From positions 3,968,001-4,032,000 of the forward strand of contig NC_085885.1 in assembly GCF_035222275.1 (NCBI RefSeq): a stretch of DNA of 64,000 nucleotides, written 5' to 3'. Positions 47,301 to 60,469 of this stretch are shown here, piece after piece. The position numbers and the translations under genes were made by a program. Numbering within the stretch: position 1 is the first letter of the stretch; every line of letters begins with the position of its first letter. The stretch comes from Podospora bellae-mahoneyi. Taxonomy: Eukaryota; Ascomycota; Sordariomycetes; Sordariales; Podosporaceae. The notes under the pieces are model-generated. The model worked only from the letters and a program-made list of their open reading frames with translations, did not search any database and had not been told where the DNA came from.

Positions 47301-49200
47301 AAAAACTTTATAATAAATATATTATCGAGAAAACTATTTAGTTTCTTTAATTTAAAAGAAAAGGAATTAGAATTAAATATTAATAATAAGGTCGATAAAA
47401 AGATTTAAAAAAACGAAATTTAAGAAATAAATATTTAATAAGTAAACGTTAAGAAAAAGAAAAAGGAAATTATTAAATAAAGCTTTTATTTAAATAAACT
47501 ATAGTTTCCTTACTTTTATATTATTATTAAGTTCTTTATAATTAATATAAAGCTAAAGGTTAAAACGAGGTTTAATATTTAAACTATTAAAAATAATACT
47601 TTAAAAATAATTTTTAAAAATAAAGTTTTATTTTTTAAGTTAAATAAAAGAAACTTCCTTCTTAAAAAATTATTAATCTTTTAATTAAACGAAAAAAAGT
47701 CTTTAATACGTATTATAACGAAATAAGTTATAAAGGACGAAAAGTTATTTATACCTAAGTAATAAAAAACTACTATTAAAAAAGTATATACGTTAACGTC
47801 GAGGTTTAAATTAAAATATATAAATAATATTAATAATAAAGTTTAAAGTATTAAAAGGATTAGTATTTATATATTAAACCTTTAATTACTTTATTTATAA
47901 AGTAATATTTAAACGTATAATTCTTATTAATAGTTTCGAAAGAAAAAGCTTACCTTTTAAAGGCAAGGAATAACTTAATTAGGTATTTAAAAGCGAAGAT
48001 TTTAAAATTAAATAAAGTTTTTAAAATTAAGAACTTTATTCTATACGATATTATTTTTAAATAAAATTACCCTTTAATCGTAGTAATAGACGGCAAATTT
48101 AAATTTAAAAAGGAAATTATTAAGATTTTAAAGAGGCTAAGGGTTTTCCGGATAATAGTTTTACTTTATAATATAAAAATAAATAGAGTAACGAAGTTTA
48201 ATTATATCTTAATTATATCGATACTAATAAAAATAATAAATAAAATAAGGAAAAAGTAAAAATAATAGTTCCTTTATATATTATTTATTAATAGGACTAT
48301 AATATAAGGTATTTATAAATATAGTATTTTCTATTTAATATATAGGTTTAATTTTATTACGTTAATCGAAAAAGATATATTATTATAAAAAGTCGTTTAA
48401 TAAAAAAAAATTAATTTTAATAAATTAGAGGGATATTAAAAGGAAAGAACGATTATAGATTTAATAAAGGTAAGGGCAAGACTATTAAAATCCTAAAAAA
48501 TAAATTTTATTTTAATAATTAAAAAGGTTAGTATAGTAAAATGAAAAGCTATAATAAAAAAAAATAAGGAAAGGATTTATAATATTAAACTTAAAAGTAA
48601 TATAATTAAAAGAAAAGATTTAATATTAATATATAAATAAATAAAAAGTTAAATATAAATATAATAAAGAAACTATAGTATTATTAGGACGGCTCTTTTA
48701 GAATAAAAAAGGTCGAACCGAATAATATTTATTACTTTTTAAAAATATTAAATAGGATATTATTATAAGCTTTTTATATATTAAATAGGGTAAAGAAGTT
48801 TTTTAAGTTAAAAAATATATATATAAATAAAAAGGATATAGATATATAATTAAAACTAAAAAAAATTTAATAAATATCTAGGAGTAAAATAAAGAAAAGT
48901 ATAAATATAGTAAAAGATAAAAATAAAGAAAAAAAAATAGTAAAAAAAATATTAAGGAAAATAATAATTAAGGAGAAAACTAAGATAGAACGGAAGAATA
49001 TTAAAGTGTAAAGGAGATTTAAAAAAAAAAAAAAGTATAAAAGTAATTTTAAAGAGGGGTAAATTAAAAGACTTTTTAAGGTAATTAAAGAGAAGTAATA
49101 ACGAAAAGGTTATAATTATTATTCTTTAAAAAAGTATTAAAGGTTATATTATAAGAATAAAGCTATTAAAATTATTTATTTTTAAAGAGAGGAAAGATAT
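44400..49200 (+). pseudogene. Degraded protease, reverse transcriptase, RNase H and integrase
   Basis: Recognisable pieces, all with RIP stops: an aspartic protease site (LIILNIGSEYNLI, where DSGS is usual) near 44,545; an RT fingers/palm stretch (KKDSNFRLINDI, then KYNKI) near 46,145; the RNase H end (KLFNFIIIYI, SKNFIINILSRK) near 47,260-47,345; an integrase core (YPLIVVIDGKFKF, VLLYNIKINRVTKF, LFINRTIIQG, FYLIYRFNFITLIE) at 48,060-48,390; then a Lys-rich tail. No zinc knuckle or chromodomain was identified with confidence. Confidence 0.75.
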
Positions 49201-52200
49201 TAAAGGAAATAATTAATTAAAATAAAGATTATTATATTAAATTTTATTTTTATTTTTTTTTTTCTTATTATTTTTTTTTTATTCGTTTTTTTCTTTATAC
49301 CCCCCCCTTTAATCTAAAGAAGTAAACAATTATTCTTTTTCTTTCTTCTTTTTTTTTTTTATTTATTTATTATTTCTTAAGCTCTTTATATTTAATTTAC
49401 TATTTTTTTTACTCCTAATCCTAATTAATTCCCTTACTATTAAGGATTAAGCTTATAGTATTACGATCTAACTTCGATAATCTATTATTACTAAAATTTT
49501 TAAAGTAATAATTATTTTTATTAATACTAAACTATAAGTAATAAATACCTTTATATTAATAATTTCTATATTTTTAATCGAAATCTTCTTTTCCTATATA
49601 ATTAAAATATAATTATATTATTTTAATTTTAATACTATCGGGAAACGTTATGAAAGACCGGTAATAACTTTAATTATATTTATTATATAAATTAATATAA
49701 TTAAATCCTATATATTAATATTAAATTAAGTATAATTAAAAAAATAATATTTATAATAATCCGGTAGTTTAAATAAATAAGCCTTTAAAGTAATAAACCG
49801 GTTTAACGATTTCGAATAACTAACGCCTAAAAAACTACTTATTAAACCGTTCGATAAAAACCCGTTTAACGGAATTAATCGATAACGCTTTAGAAATATA
49901 ATTAATAATAATTTTATTTATATTAATATCCTTAAAAAATATTTATTATTCTTTCTTACCCCCCTTTTTCGTCGGATTAAAAAGAAACTATTTAAAGTAA
50001 AAGGAAGTAGTTATATAGTCGGGATTTAAAAAGGGAATTTTTAAATATTAAAAAGTAATTTAATAAAGAAGAAAAATATTATAATAAATATTAATACCTT
50101 TTAGTATAGTAGAGTCGTAAATATAAGTAAGACGCTAAATCTAAATATATTTTTTATAAATAACGCTTTAATTATTAAAAATATAAGTAAGATTAGTAGG
50201 ACAATAAGTAAAGGTAATAAGTAAAGGCTTTTAAGTAAGGTCTATAGTGACCTCGGACTAGTCGTACGTAATAAAGTTAAAGACTCTCTTAATTTAATTA
50301 AAAAGTTTTTTAACGAAAGAGGTCGTGGGCATTTAAGTAATTAAGTCGTCGACCGTTTAATTAAACGAAGTAATAGGTTTTTTTAAAATTAAAATTATTA
50401 TAAAAAAACGGTTAATAAATATTAAAAAGAAATAAGGAATAAATAAAAGAGGGGAAAATTAATATAAGTATTTATAATTAAAGGATAAAATTACGTAACC
50501 GGTCCTATAAATCTTAATAATAAAGAAATTTATTAAAACGCTTTTTCTTTTTTTTAAACGGTTTACGTAACTATTTATTAATTTTACTTTATAAACTAAG
50601 TAAATAATAAAGAATAAAGGTTTATTAAAAATCTTCTTTTCTTTTTAATTTTTTCTTTTAAAAATTCTTTACTTTCCTTTTAATAATCTTTTAATTATAA
50701 ATTATATTATATATTCTTCTTTTTTAATTCTTATAGAATAATATTATTAATATTTTTTTTAAAGTCTATTTATAATATATTATAAGAAAAATTTATTATT
50801 ATTAAAAAATTCGGCCCTCTTAATAATTTCGTTAAGGAAATTATTCGGAAAGTATACTTTTAAAATATCAATAGGGTCTATAACTCTAGCCTCCCGCGTA
50901 GTATTTTCTTTCTTTAAAATAATAATATTTTTTAGCCTATCCGCTTTAATTTTAATTTAATTAATAATTTAAGAAATTATATTATAAAAAAACGGCCCGA
51001 TTAAATTAATATTATTTTTATAGAGTAATTTTCGATTAATATTATTAAATATTTTTTTTTTAATTTAAAATTAATAATTTTTCTTAATTAGATTTATATT
51101 TACGGTATTTATATAACTTCTTTTATTTATATAATATATAACTTTTAAAGTTAATTAAAAGCTAAATAGTAATTTACTAGTTCGGTCTTTACTTATACTT
51201 TTCGGTACTTTCTTTAAAAGATCTTTAAGCGTTATATATAGATCCCTAAAAAACTTTTAAATTTTATTATAATAAAGTTATCGATATACTTTTTCCTACT
51301 TAATAATAATTATAATACCTTTAACCGACGATATTAAATCCTTTTAATTTATATTAATAATAAGAGCTATTAAATAATAAATATTTATAATATTATTATT
51401 AGTATTTTAATTTATATAGATTCGTCGAAGAATTAAAAAAGATATTAAACGGATATTATTTTTTATTTAATATTTTATATCCGTTATATTTTTTATTATA
51501 ACCTTAACGTAAAAGTAAGGAGACTAACCTACGGTAAATAGAGTAAGGTATAGGAATATAATTTTTAAATTTTAAAGTATTATTATATTTACTTTTAGGA
51601 AAGAGTTTTATATAGTAAAGAAAAGGATTTAATAGTAATAAAGGTTTAAAAAGAAAATCGTTATTATAAAGACTATAAAACTATAAGCGTTATAAAAAAA
51701 AAAATAATAAAGTTATAAATAAGTTACGTAAAGAGGGCTTTAGGTTATAAGTTTAATTAAAGGATATATAATAAGAAATAAAGGAGGAGGGGCTTAAAAA
51801 ACTTAATAAATATAAAAAGATTTAACTTACCTAATATCCTTTTATTTTCTTTTAAGTCCCTACTAATTTCCTATTTTACTTTATTTTTTAATTTTCCGTT
51901 AACTTTAATTATTACTATTAAAGGAGATAAATATATTATAAGTTTTTCCTTTAATTATAAAGGGTTTAAATTAAGTAATACGTCAAGTAGTTTTTAACGA
52001 TTAAGTAAAGTAATAATACCCTTTAAATTCTATACTCCGGTAATAATAAACTTATTACTCCTTTCTAAATCCGTAATCGCCTAGCCCTTTATTTATAATT
52101 ATTTAAGATTATTAATAATATACTTTTTATTTAATTATATATTTAAGTTTATAAGATAAAAGTAGGCCCCTAAAATCCTTTAAAAATAAAGGAAGGAGAT

Positions 52201-52355
52201 TATTAGGTTACCGGTTATAATAGCTCGATAAGGACGGAAGTATATTTTAAAATCCGAAAAGTAAATATAGGTTTCTTTCTAATTAAGGAGGAAATATTTT
52301 TATTTATATACGTATTTACTTACTAGTCTATAGTAATTAAATACGAAGGGAGGTT
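49200..52355. other. Extra 3.1-kb region between integrase and 3' LTR
   Basis: Begins with T-rich tracts (about 49,240-49,380). On the minus strand, around 50,980-50,790, a frame gives DRLKNIIILKKENTTREARV then IDPIDILKVYFPNNFLNEII, which is protein-like and faintly like the N-terminus of PiggyBac-type DDE transposases. It could be an antisense extra gene of the retrotransposon or a nested DNA element. No terminal inverted repeats were found by eye. Confidence 0.4.
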
Positions 52356-52715
52356 TAGTTTAAGGTGCGGCTATAGGCCTAAGGGTATAAGTAAGGAAGT
52401 GGGGCTCTTTAAAGATTCGGGGGTTCAGGGGTTATATATATAAACGGTTTACTTCGGACATTCTATTTTAAATAAATTATTAACTTTTATTTCTTCGTAT
52501 TTTTACGCTTTATATACGTGTAGGCAGTTCTGGCCCTCTAATCAGGCCAATCCGGTACTTATTATGTGGCCTGCGAGCCCACAGAGTCTTTTATTTATCC
52601 TACGTAAAGTGCGGCCTGCGAGCGAGCCACTGTCACGCAGGAGTGTTTATTCAGAACCCTGTTTGGGACACATTTATAGTGTTGTGGTTGTTTTGTGTGT
52701 TTTCTCACCATTTCA
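52356..52715 (+). repeat. 3' LTR of the nested retrotransposon
   Basis: 360 bp, same length as the 5' LTR. The inner part is mutated (TAGTTTAAGG for TGGTTTGGGG), while the outer part from about 52,560 is nearly free of RIP. The mutated side is thus opposite to that in the 5' LTR. Confidence 0.88.
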
Positions 52716-55700
52716 GTATTTAATGTCGGCCGATAGTAAGGCCGAAATTACTTACCATATTACTTATATATTTATTAGTTTAAGTATTATCGTACGGGAA
52801 AGATATATATTTATATTAATATAGAAGCTATTTATTAGCCTTTTAATATAAGGCTAGCTAGTATCGATAACTTCGTACGAACCACGGGTATTAAGGACCA
52901 GAGCTATTTTATATATTAATTAAAAGTCAATTATTTTATACGATAAAAAAGTTTATTATAAAAGGATTTTAATAAGAATTAAAGTCGCTATTACATAACT
53001 AGCCTCTCGAGAGATTTAGAAGAAAAGGTGTGCACCCGGCAGCCACACGTTACTGCCTTCGTGCTAGGCATGCCCACGCAACTGCCTTTGTGCCAGGCGT
53101 GCCCTGACCATCGTACGGGACCCAGACCCCGGTAACCGCACGCTACTGCCCTTATCCACTTACACGTGACCCACTCTACTCTTTAACGGGGTATCCTTCC
53201 CCAAAAAAACTTAGTAATAAACTTTAATATTATAATATCTTACATCGTATATAACTATTATATTACGATTAATACTATACTAAAATAAAACCTTTTATTT
53301 ATATCTCCTACTTTTAAATTTTTATTTATAAGAAATATAAGGTAGCTATTTTTATAAATAAAGTACTTACTTATCTTCGTACGTCTTATAAAAATATTAT
53401 AGCTATAGATAAACCGGATATTATATAAAAGTATAATAATTTACTAACGGTCTTTCGAAAATAATAAAACTTAATAAACCTTATACTTCCTCCTACAGTA
53501 ATTAACCTAATTCTAGAACTAGGGAAGCCTTCTTTTAATAGATTAAAGTACGATACTTACGTCTATATCGTACGGACCAAAAGGGCGATACAGGAGTATT
53601 ACCGTATAAGGCACGACTAAATTAACCCTAATATAAAAGGAGGAAATATTAAAGTAGCTTAATAATATTAAAGACTTTAAAAAACTAAAATATATTATTA
53701 ACGTTTTTTTAAAAGCCGGTTAATTATTAAATACTTTAAGGTACGATTAACGGAGCTAATAGCCGGAAGTCCCGACCTTATATAATAAATTTAAAAACGA
53801 AAAAAATAGTTTATAAAATCTTTTTATATAATTAACTTAACTTTTTAATAAATATCAATAATTATTATAGTAAATAAGGGACGATTAGCTTTAAATTCCT
53901 AATTAACTAAAATAAGTTAAATATATTACTTTAGGTCTTTAGACCGGTAAGCTTTATACTTTATAATTTCTTAATTTTTAAATAAAGAATAATTAAACAG
54001 TAAAAATCTAATTACGTTTACGGTCCTTTAAAAAATCTAGAAAAGGATTAATTAAATTATTACCGATATAATAGTAAGGTCGTTATCCGATAAAGTCGGT
54101 TATACGGTCCTATTCGAGGTTAATAAAAAAATAATCGATTAAAAACTTAATAAACCTTTTAATAATAATAACCTAGTCCCTCGTATAATATAGAAATACT
54201 TTTTTATTTAAAAAAATATTTTTAAATATATTTATTATATATAGAGTTAAGATTAATAGGATTAGCTATTATATAAATTAAACGCTAATTAAATTAAAAG
54301 TTTAAAGACTATTATATAAGTAGTATAGGAGTTTTATTATAGTAATAATAAGGCCGGACGAAAATTATTAAATTGAATATTTATTAATTTTTTTATTAGA
54401 CTTTTAAATTATTCTTTCTTACGGTCGTCGTACGAAAGCGCCTTCCTTTTTACTTTAGCTATTATAGCCCTAAAGGATAATAGAAAGTAATATACTTTAT
54501 CCGATTTTATATAACTTTTATTTACTATTATTACCTTCGGTAAAGCCTTTATCGTATAATACTTACTTTACGAGTTTTCCCGGTTAAAAAAGGTAAGTAA
54601 AAAACCTAATCTCTTTAATATTATCCGCCTTAAAGTCTTAAAGTTTATAATTAAGGTTTATTAAAGTAATTACCCTATATTAATAAATTAGGTTTTAAAG
54701 GCTTATATATATAGTATAACTATTAATAATTCTATAATATCCGAAAATAAATTTACGCTTAACGGTATTATTATTATATATTAAAATATCTTTATTACTA
54801 TTAATACCTTAGCCGAGATAATATATATTTTAATTAATAAAATTAATCGTACGGTGTAAAACCTAATTTTTTCGTTAATATCGGACGTTCCTTTTCCGGA
54901 AATTCTTTAAAATAATTTAAAGGATAATATAAACTAAAATAAAATTAGGTATTCCTTTTTTTCCGATCCTAATAATATATATTTCTAACGGCCTTAAAAT
55001 TAAATCGTATAATATATTACCGAAAATCCTTCCTTTACTTAACTTTAATTAAAAAAAAAATAATAATTATATTTATTATACGACCGAGGCCTAATTATAC
55101 TTAGACCGGGTAAATAAACTTCGATCTTTCCTTTTTATTATTATTTATTTATTATTAAAGTTACTACCTCGTACGATAAAGCTTTTAAAAATAAGGTTCT
55201 AGAATATACCGGTTAAACGGCTTAAAAATATATTTATTTAATATAGTATAATCGTAATCGTATTACGGTACTATAAAGGATAAAATTATATTAAATAATT
55301 AAAGATTATTTACCGTTATTTTTTAAAGGAGTTAAATATAAGCGTCGTACGATATTTCTAATTTATTTACCCTTTTTACTTTAATTTATAATGCTAACTT
55401 AACGGAGCTTTTACTTATACTTTATTTTTTTAAAATATAAAATTTATAGGGCCGTTTAAAGATAATAAGTCTAGGAGTACCGGCCTAACTATATCCTTTA
55501 ATAACCTAGGAAATTAATAGTTATTTAATAAAATTAGCCGGGCCTTTTTATCGTATATAAAGCGTTACCTTAAATCTAAAATTAATATTTAACTTTAACG
55601 TTATATTACCGTAAGTATTACCCGCTAATTTCTTACTTATTTTATTTTAAAAAGTTTATTAAAAAATAAAATAGTATTATCGTCCGATAATTATAACGCG

Positions 55701-56744
55701 TTTAATTTTAATTATAACGAGGATAATAAAAATAAAAGCTTTCATTTCATAATTATAGTTTAAACCGGCTATTCGAAAAAGATTATTAGGATAGTATATA
55801 TTAAGTATATTAATTAAAGAAGGTTAGGGTATACTATACGATAATAACGGTTTATAAAGCTTAATTAATTATAATATTAATTATTTACCTTTAGCTCGGA
55901 CGATACTTTAATACTCTAGTAAACTAAAACTAATTTCTTTTAAAATTAACGTTATATCGTACGATAAAAACGACTCCGGTATTTAGTTAGCTTTAATATT
56001 AAAAGCCGTTTTTATTAAATATTTAATAACCTTAATATTAATTTTTAAGGTAATTAACGTAAAGTATTAATTTCTATTATATAAGGATTTAGCTTAATCT
56101 TTTATATTACCGGGATAAAAAGTAAAAAAAGTATTATCTTTTTACTCCCAGCTTATTATACGAAGGATAGGGTTATTATTATTATTTCCCCTTTTATAGT
56201 ACTATAAAAGAATATAGCTCGACGTTATAAAAAATTAGGGATTAGTTATACGATTTAAAACTCTAAAGAGGTTTCGGTTAATTAAATTATTTTTATAACG
56301 CTAAAGGCCTTTTATATTTAAACGTTTAAGACCTTCGTTAATAGGCTTAACGTATAATAATAGCTTAACCGGATTATCTTTAACGAATATTATACTATTT
56401 TAAATTTATCGTACGAATTTTGATTACTCCTCTAGTAAATCGGTTAAGATATAATTTTAATCGGGACGCAATTAGTTTTCTTAATAATTATTTTCTTACT
56501 TCGGAATTTATTAAGGTTTTATAAAAGTTTATATTTTAATTTATAAAAAATAATGATTATACGGTTTATTATATTCCGGTTAAATATTAAATACTCGATA
56601 GTTAAGTATAGAAATTAAGAGGCCGTCCTTTAAGTCTTATTAATAGTTCTCTAATGGATTATAGTATAATCCGTTAAAAAACGTACTAAAAAAAACGCCC
56701 CACTTTAGAAACAGGGGTGTAGGATCCGTTAAGGAATTAATTAT

Positions 56745-58430
56745 ATAATCCGATAGGATTTCTTTTACTAAAATAAAAAAGAAAAGTATTATTAGAATCG
56801 CTATAACGAGCTACATAAAATAGTACTAAGTATATTATCGTACGGGCGGTATGGAAATAGAAGTAAAAGAAGTAAAGTTAAGTATAAGTATATTAGTAAT
56901 ATACGTATTTAGTAGTGTAAGGTTATATAAGGGAATAGTTTTTTATACGATCCGATAAGATTTTTCCTACTAAATTAAAAGAGAAAGGTATTATTAGAAT
57001 TACTATAGCGAGCTATATAGAATAGTATTAAGTATATCGTCGTATAAACTATATAGAAATAGAAGTAAAGATATAAAGGTAGGTACTGGCAATATACGTA
57101 TATAGTAATGTAAGGTTATATAAGGGAATAGTTTTTTATACGATCCGATAGGATTTTTCCTATTAAATTAAAAGAAAAAAGTATTACCGGAATTACTATA
57201 GTAAGTTATATAGAATAGTATTAAATATATCGTCGTATAAGCTATATAGAAATAAAAATAAAAGAGGTAAAGTTAGGTATAAGTATATTAATAATATACG
57301 TATATAGTAATATAAGGTTATATAAGGGAATAGCTTTTTATACGATCCGATAAGATTTTTCCTATTAAATTAAAAGAAAGAAGCATTATTAGAATTACTA
57401 TAGCGAGCTATATAGAATAGTATTAAGTATATCGTTGTACGAGCTATATAGAAATAGAAGTAAAGATATAAAGGTAGGTACTAACGATGCATATATATAG
57501 TAGTATAAAGTTATATAAGGGAATAGTTTTTTATACGATCCGATAAAATTTTTCCTATTAAATTAAAAAAGAAAAGTATTATTAGAATTACTATAGTAAG
57601 CTATATAGAATAGTATTAAGTATATTATCGTATAAGCGGTATAGAAATAAAAGTAAAAGAAGTAAAGTTAGGTATAAGCGTATTAGTAATACACGTATAT
57701 AACAGTATAAGGTTCTGTAATTAAATAGTTTTTTATATAATCCGATAAGATTTTTCCTATTAATTTAAAAAGTAAGGATATTATTAGAATTACTATAACG
57801 AGCTACATAGAATAATATTAAATATATTATTATATAAGTAATATAAAAATAGCAATAAAAAATATAAAGTTAGGTATTAATAATATATATATATAGTAAT
57901 ATAAGGTTAGATAAGGGAATAGTTCTTTATACGATCCGATAAAATTTTTCCTATTAACTTAAAAAGTAAAAATATTATTAAAATTACTTATACGAGCCGC
58001 ATAAAATAGTATTGAATCTATTATTATACGAGCTATATAGAAATAAAACCAAAAAAAGTAAAGTTAAATATACGTATATTAGTAATATATGTATATAGTA
58101 ATGTAAGGTTATATAAGGGAATAGTTTTTATACGATCTAATAAGATTTTTCCTATTAAATTAAAAATTAAAAATATTATTAAAATTACTATAACGAGCTA
58201 TATGGAATAATATTAAATATATTATTATATAAGCGGTAGGGAATTAAAAATAAAAAATATAAAGTTAGGTATAAATATATCAATAATATATATACATAAT
58301 AATATAAAGTTATATAAGGGAATAGTTTTTTATACGATCCGATAAAATTTCTTTTATTAAAATAAAAAAAAAATATTATTAGATTTATTATAGCGAGTTA
58401 TATAAAATAATATTAAATATATCGTTATAC
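56745..58430. repeat. Array of about 200-bp tandem repeats (copy 3)
   Basis: Nine units marked near 56,745, 56,957, 57,139, 57,342, 57,536, 57,748, 57,935, 58,131 and 58,335; spacing about 183-212 bases. Confidence 0.8.
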
Positions 58431-59111
58431 GAATATTATAGAAATCTAAATAATAAATAAAAATTATAAATTCGATTTTCATTACCGTATAATTTATTTA
58501 ATTATCGGAATTATCAATAACTATAAACTCTTAGCTTCCTTCTATAATTTATTTATTTCCTTTATCCTTCCCTTTAGCTATAATACCCCTTTAAGTAATA
58601 GTAAAGAAACTATATTTACTATTATAATCCCTCTACTTATAGTTATTATAAATACTATCCTAATACCTATCTATTATACGGTAATCCTTAAACGGCCCCC
58701 TATTAAGCTTATTAATATAAGTAGTATAAAGAAAAGTAGTTATTAAACTACGGTTTTAAATTAAAATTATATTAAAGTAGTTTAAACGAATTAATACTTT
58801 AGCCCCCTTTATTTTACTAAAGATATATTTAATATCGGCCGATAGTAAAACCGAAATTACTTACTATATTACTTATATATTTATGAATTTAAATATTATT
58901 ATATAAGAAAGATATATATTTATATTAATATAAAAGTTATTTATTAACCTCCTAATATAAAGCTAATTAATATCGATAATTTCGTATAAGCTACAGCTAT
59001 TAAAGATTAGAGCTATTTTATATATTAATTAAAAGTCGATTATTTTACACGATAGAAAAGTTTATTAGAAAAGGATTTTAATAAGAATTAAAGTCGTTAT
59101 TATATAATTAG

Positions 59112-60400
59112 CTTATCGAGGGATTTAAAAAAAAAAGGTTTATACCCGGTAATTATACGTTATTACCTTCGTGCTTACGCAACTACTTTCGTGTTAAGCG
59201 TACCTACGTAAGTACCTTTTTATTAGGCGTGCCTTAACTATCGTACGGGACCGACGCTTTAATCGGAATAATACGGCTCTATTATATAGCTAACCTATCG
59301 AGGGATTTAGAAAAAAAGGTTTATACCCGGCAGCTACACGCTACTACCTTCGTATCCTAGCGTACCTTAACTATCGTACGGGACAGACGCCCTAATCGGA
59401 ATAACACGGCTCTATTATATAGCTAGCCTATCGAGGGATTTAAAAGAAAAGGTCTATACCCGGTAGCTATACGTTATTACCTTCGTGCCTACGTAACTGC
59501 CTTCGTGCTAAGCGTACTTACGTAATTACTTTCTTGCCAGGCGTGCCTTAACTATCGTACAGGACCGACGCCTTAATCGGAATAATACGGCTCTATTACA
59601 TAGCTAGCTTATCGAGGGATTTAGAAGAAAAGGTCTATACCCGGCAGCTATACGCTACTGCCTTCGTATCCTGGCGTGCCTTAACTATTATACGGGACAG
59701 ACGCCCTGATCGGAATAACACAGCTCTGTTATATAGCTGGCCTATCGAGAGATTTAGAAAAAAAGGTCTGCACCCGGTAGCTACACGTTACTACCTTCGT
59801 ACTTACGTAACTACCTTCTTACTAGGCGTGCCTTAACTATCTTACGGGACCGACGCCTTGATCGGAATAATACGGCTTTATTGCATAGCTAGTCTGTTAA
59901 GGGATTTAGAAGAAAAGGTTTATATCCGGCAGCTATACGCTATTGCCTTCGTATCTTGGCGTACCTTGACTATCGTACGGGACAAACGCCCTAATCGGAA
60001 TAATATAGCTCTATTATATAGCTGGCCTATCGAGGGATTTAGAAGAAAAGCTCTGTACCCGGCAGCTATACGCTACTACCTTCGTGTCTACGTAACTGCC
60101 TTCGTGCTAAGTATACCTACGTAATTACCTTCGTACTAGGCGTGCCTACGTAATTACCTTCGTGCTAGGCGTGCCTACGTAACTGCCTTCTTACTAGGCG
60201 TACCTTAACTATTGTATATAACTAAACGCCTTAATTAGAATAATACGGCTTTATTATATAGCTAGCCTATTAAGGGATTTAGAAAAAAAGGTTTGTACCT
60301 AGTAGCTATACGCTACTACCTTCGTATCTACGTAATTACTTTCGTACTAAGCGTACCTACGTAACTACCTTTATACTAAGCGTACCGTAACTATCGTACG
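59112..60400. repeat. Minisatellite-type array in macro-repeat copy 3
   Basis: About eight units starting (C/T)TATCGAGGGATTTA near 59,112, 59,292, 59,423, 59,607, 59,740, 59,891, 60,026 and 60,260. Spacing varies from about 130 to 235 bases. The longest unit has several 29-bp words (CCTACGTAATTACCTTCGTG...) in tandem at 60,110-60,200. Confidence 0.78.
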
Positions 60401-60469
60401 GGACTTAGACCCCGGTAACTATACGTTATTACCCTTATTTATTTATATATAACCTACTCTATTCTTTAA

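Larger units (their letters stand above)
40926..52715 (+). mobile_element. Complete Ty3/gypsy-type LTR retrotransposon, 11.79 kb, RIP-inactivated
   Basis: Two 360-bp LTRs (40,926-41,285 and 52,356-52,715) begin TG (TA in the mutated 3' copy) and end CA (TA in the 5' copy). GTAT flanks both sides (40,922-40,925; 52,716-52,719), possibly GTATT. Internal plus-strand order: gag region (about 41.9-44.3 kb), protease near 44,545, reverse transcriptase near 46,140-46,500, RNase H ending near 47,340, integrase about 48,040-48,440 and a following module to about 49,200. PR-RT-RH-IN is the Ty3/gypsy order. A purine tract GAAGGGAGG precedes the 3' LTR. The element exceeds the usual 5.5-8 kb because about 3.1 kb of extra sequence lies between integrase and the 3' LTR. 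All reading frames are destroyed. Confidence 0.9.
38527..56636. repeat. Macro-repeat copy 2, interrupted by an LTR retrotransposon
   Basis: Same order of blocks as copy 1. The retrotransposon at 40,926-52,715 splits the spacer between the CCTATTAGG block and the minisatellite segment; removing it restores continuity with copies 1 and 3 (ACGTATT plus TAATGTCGGCC). The minisatellite part is cut down to about one unit (52,998-53,130). Without the insert the unit is about 6.3 kb. Confidence 0.8.

Noticed and set aside
52564-52824. Plus-strand open frame of 86 codons as a gene
   Set aside because: It covers the unmutated outer end of the 3' LTR and runs into host repeat.
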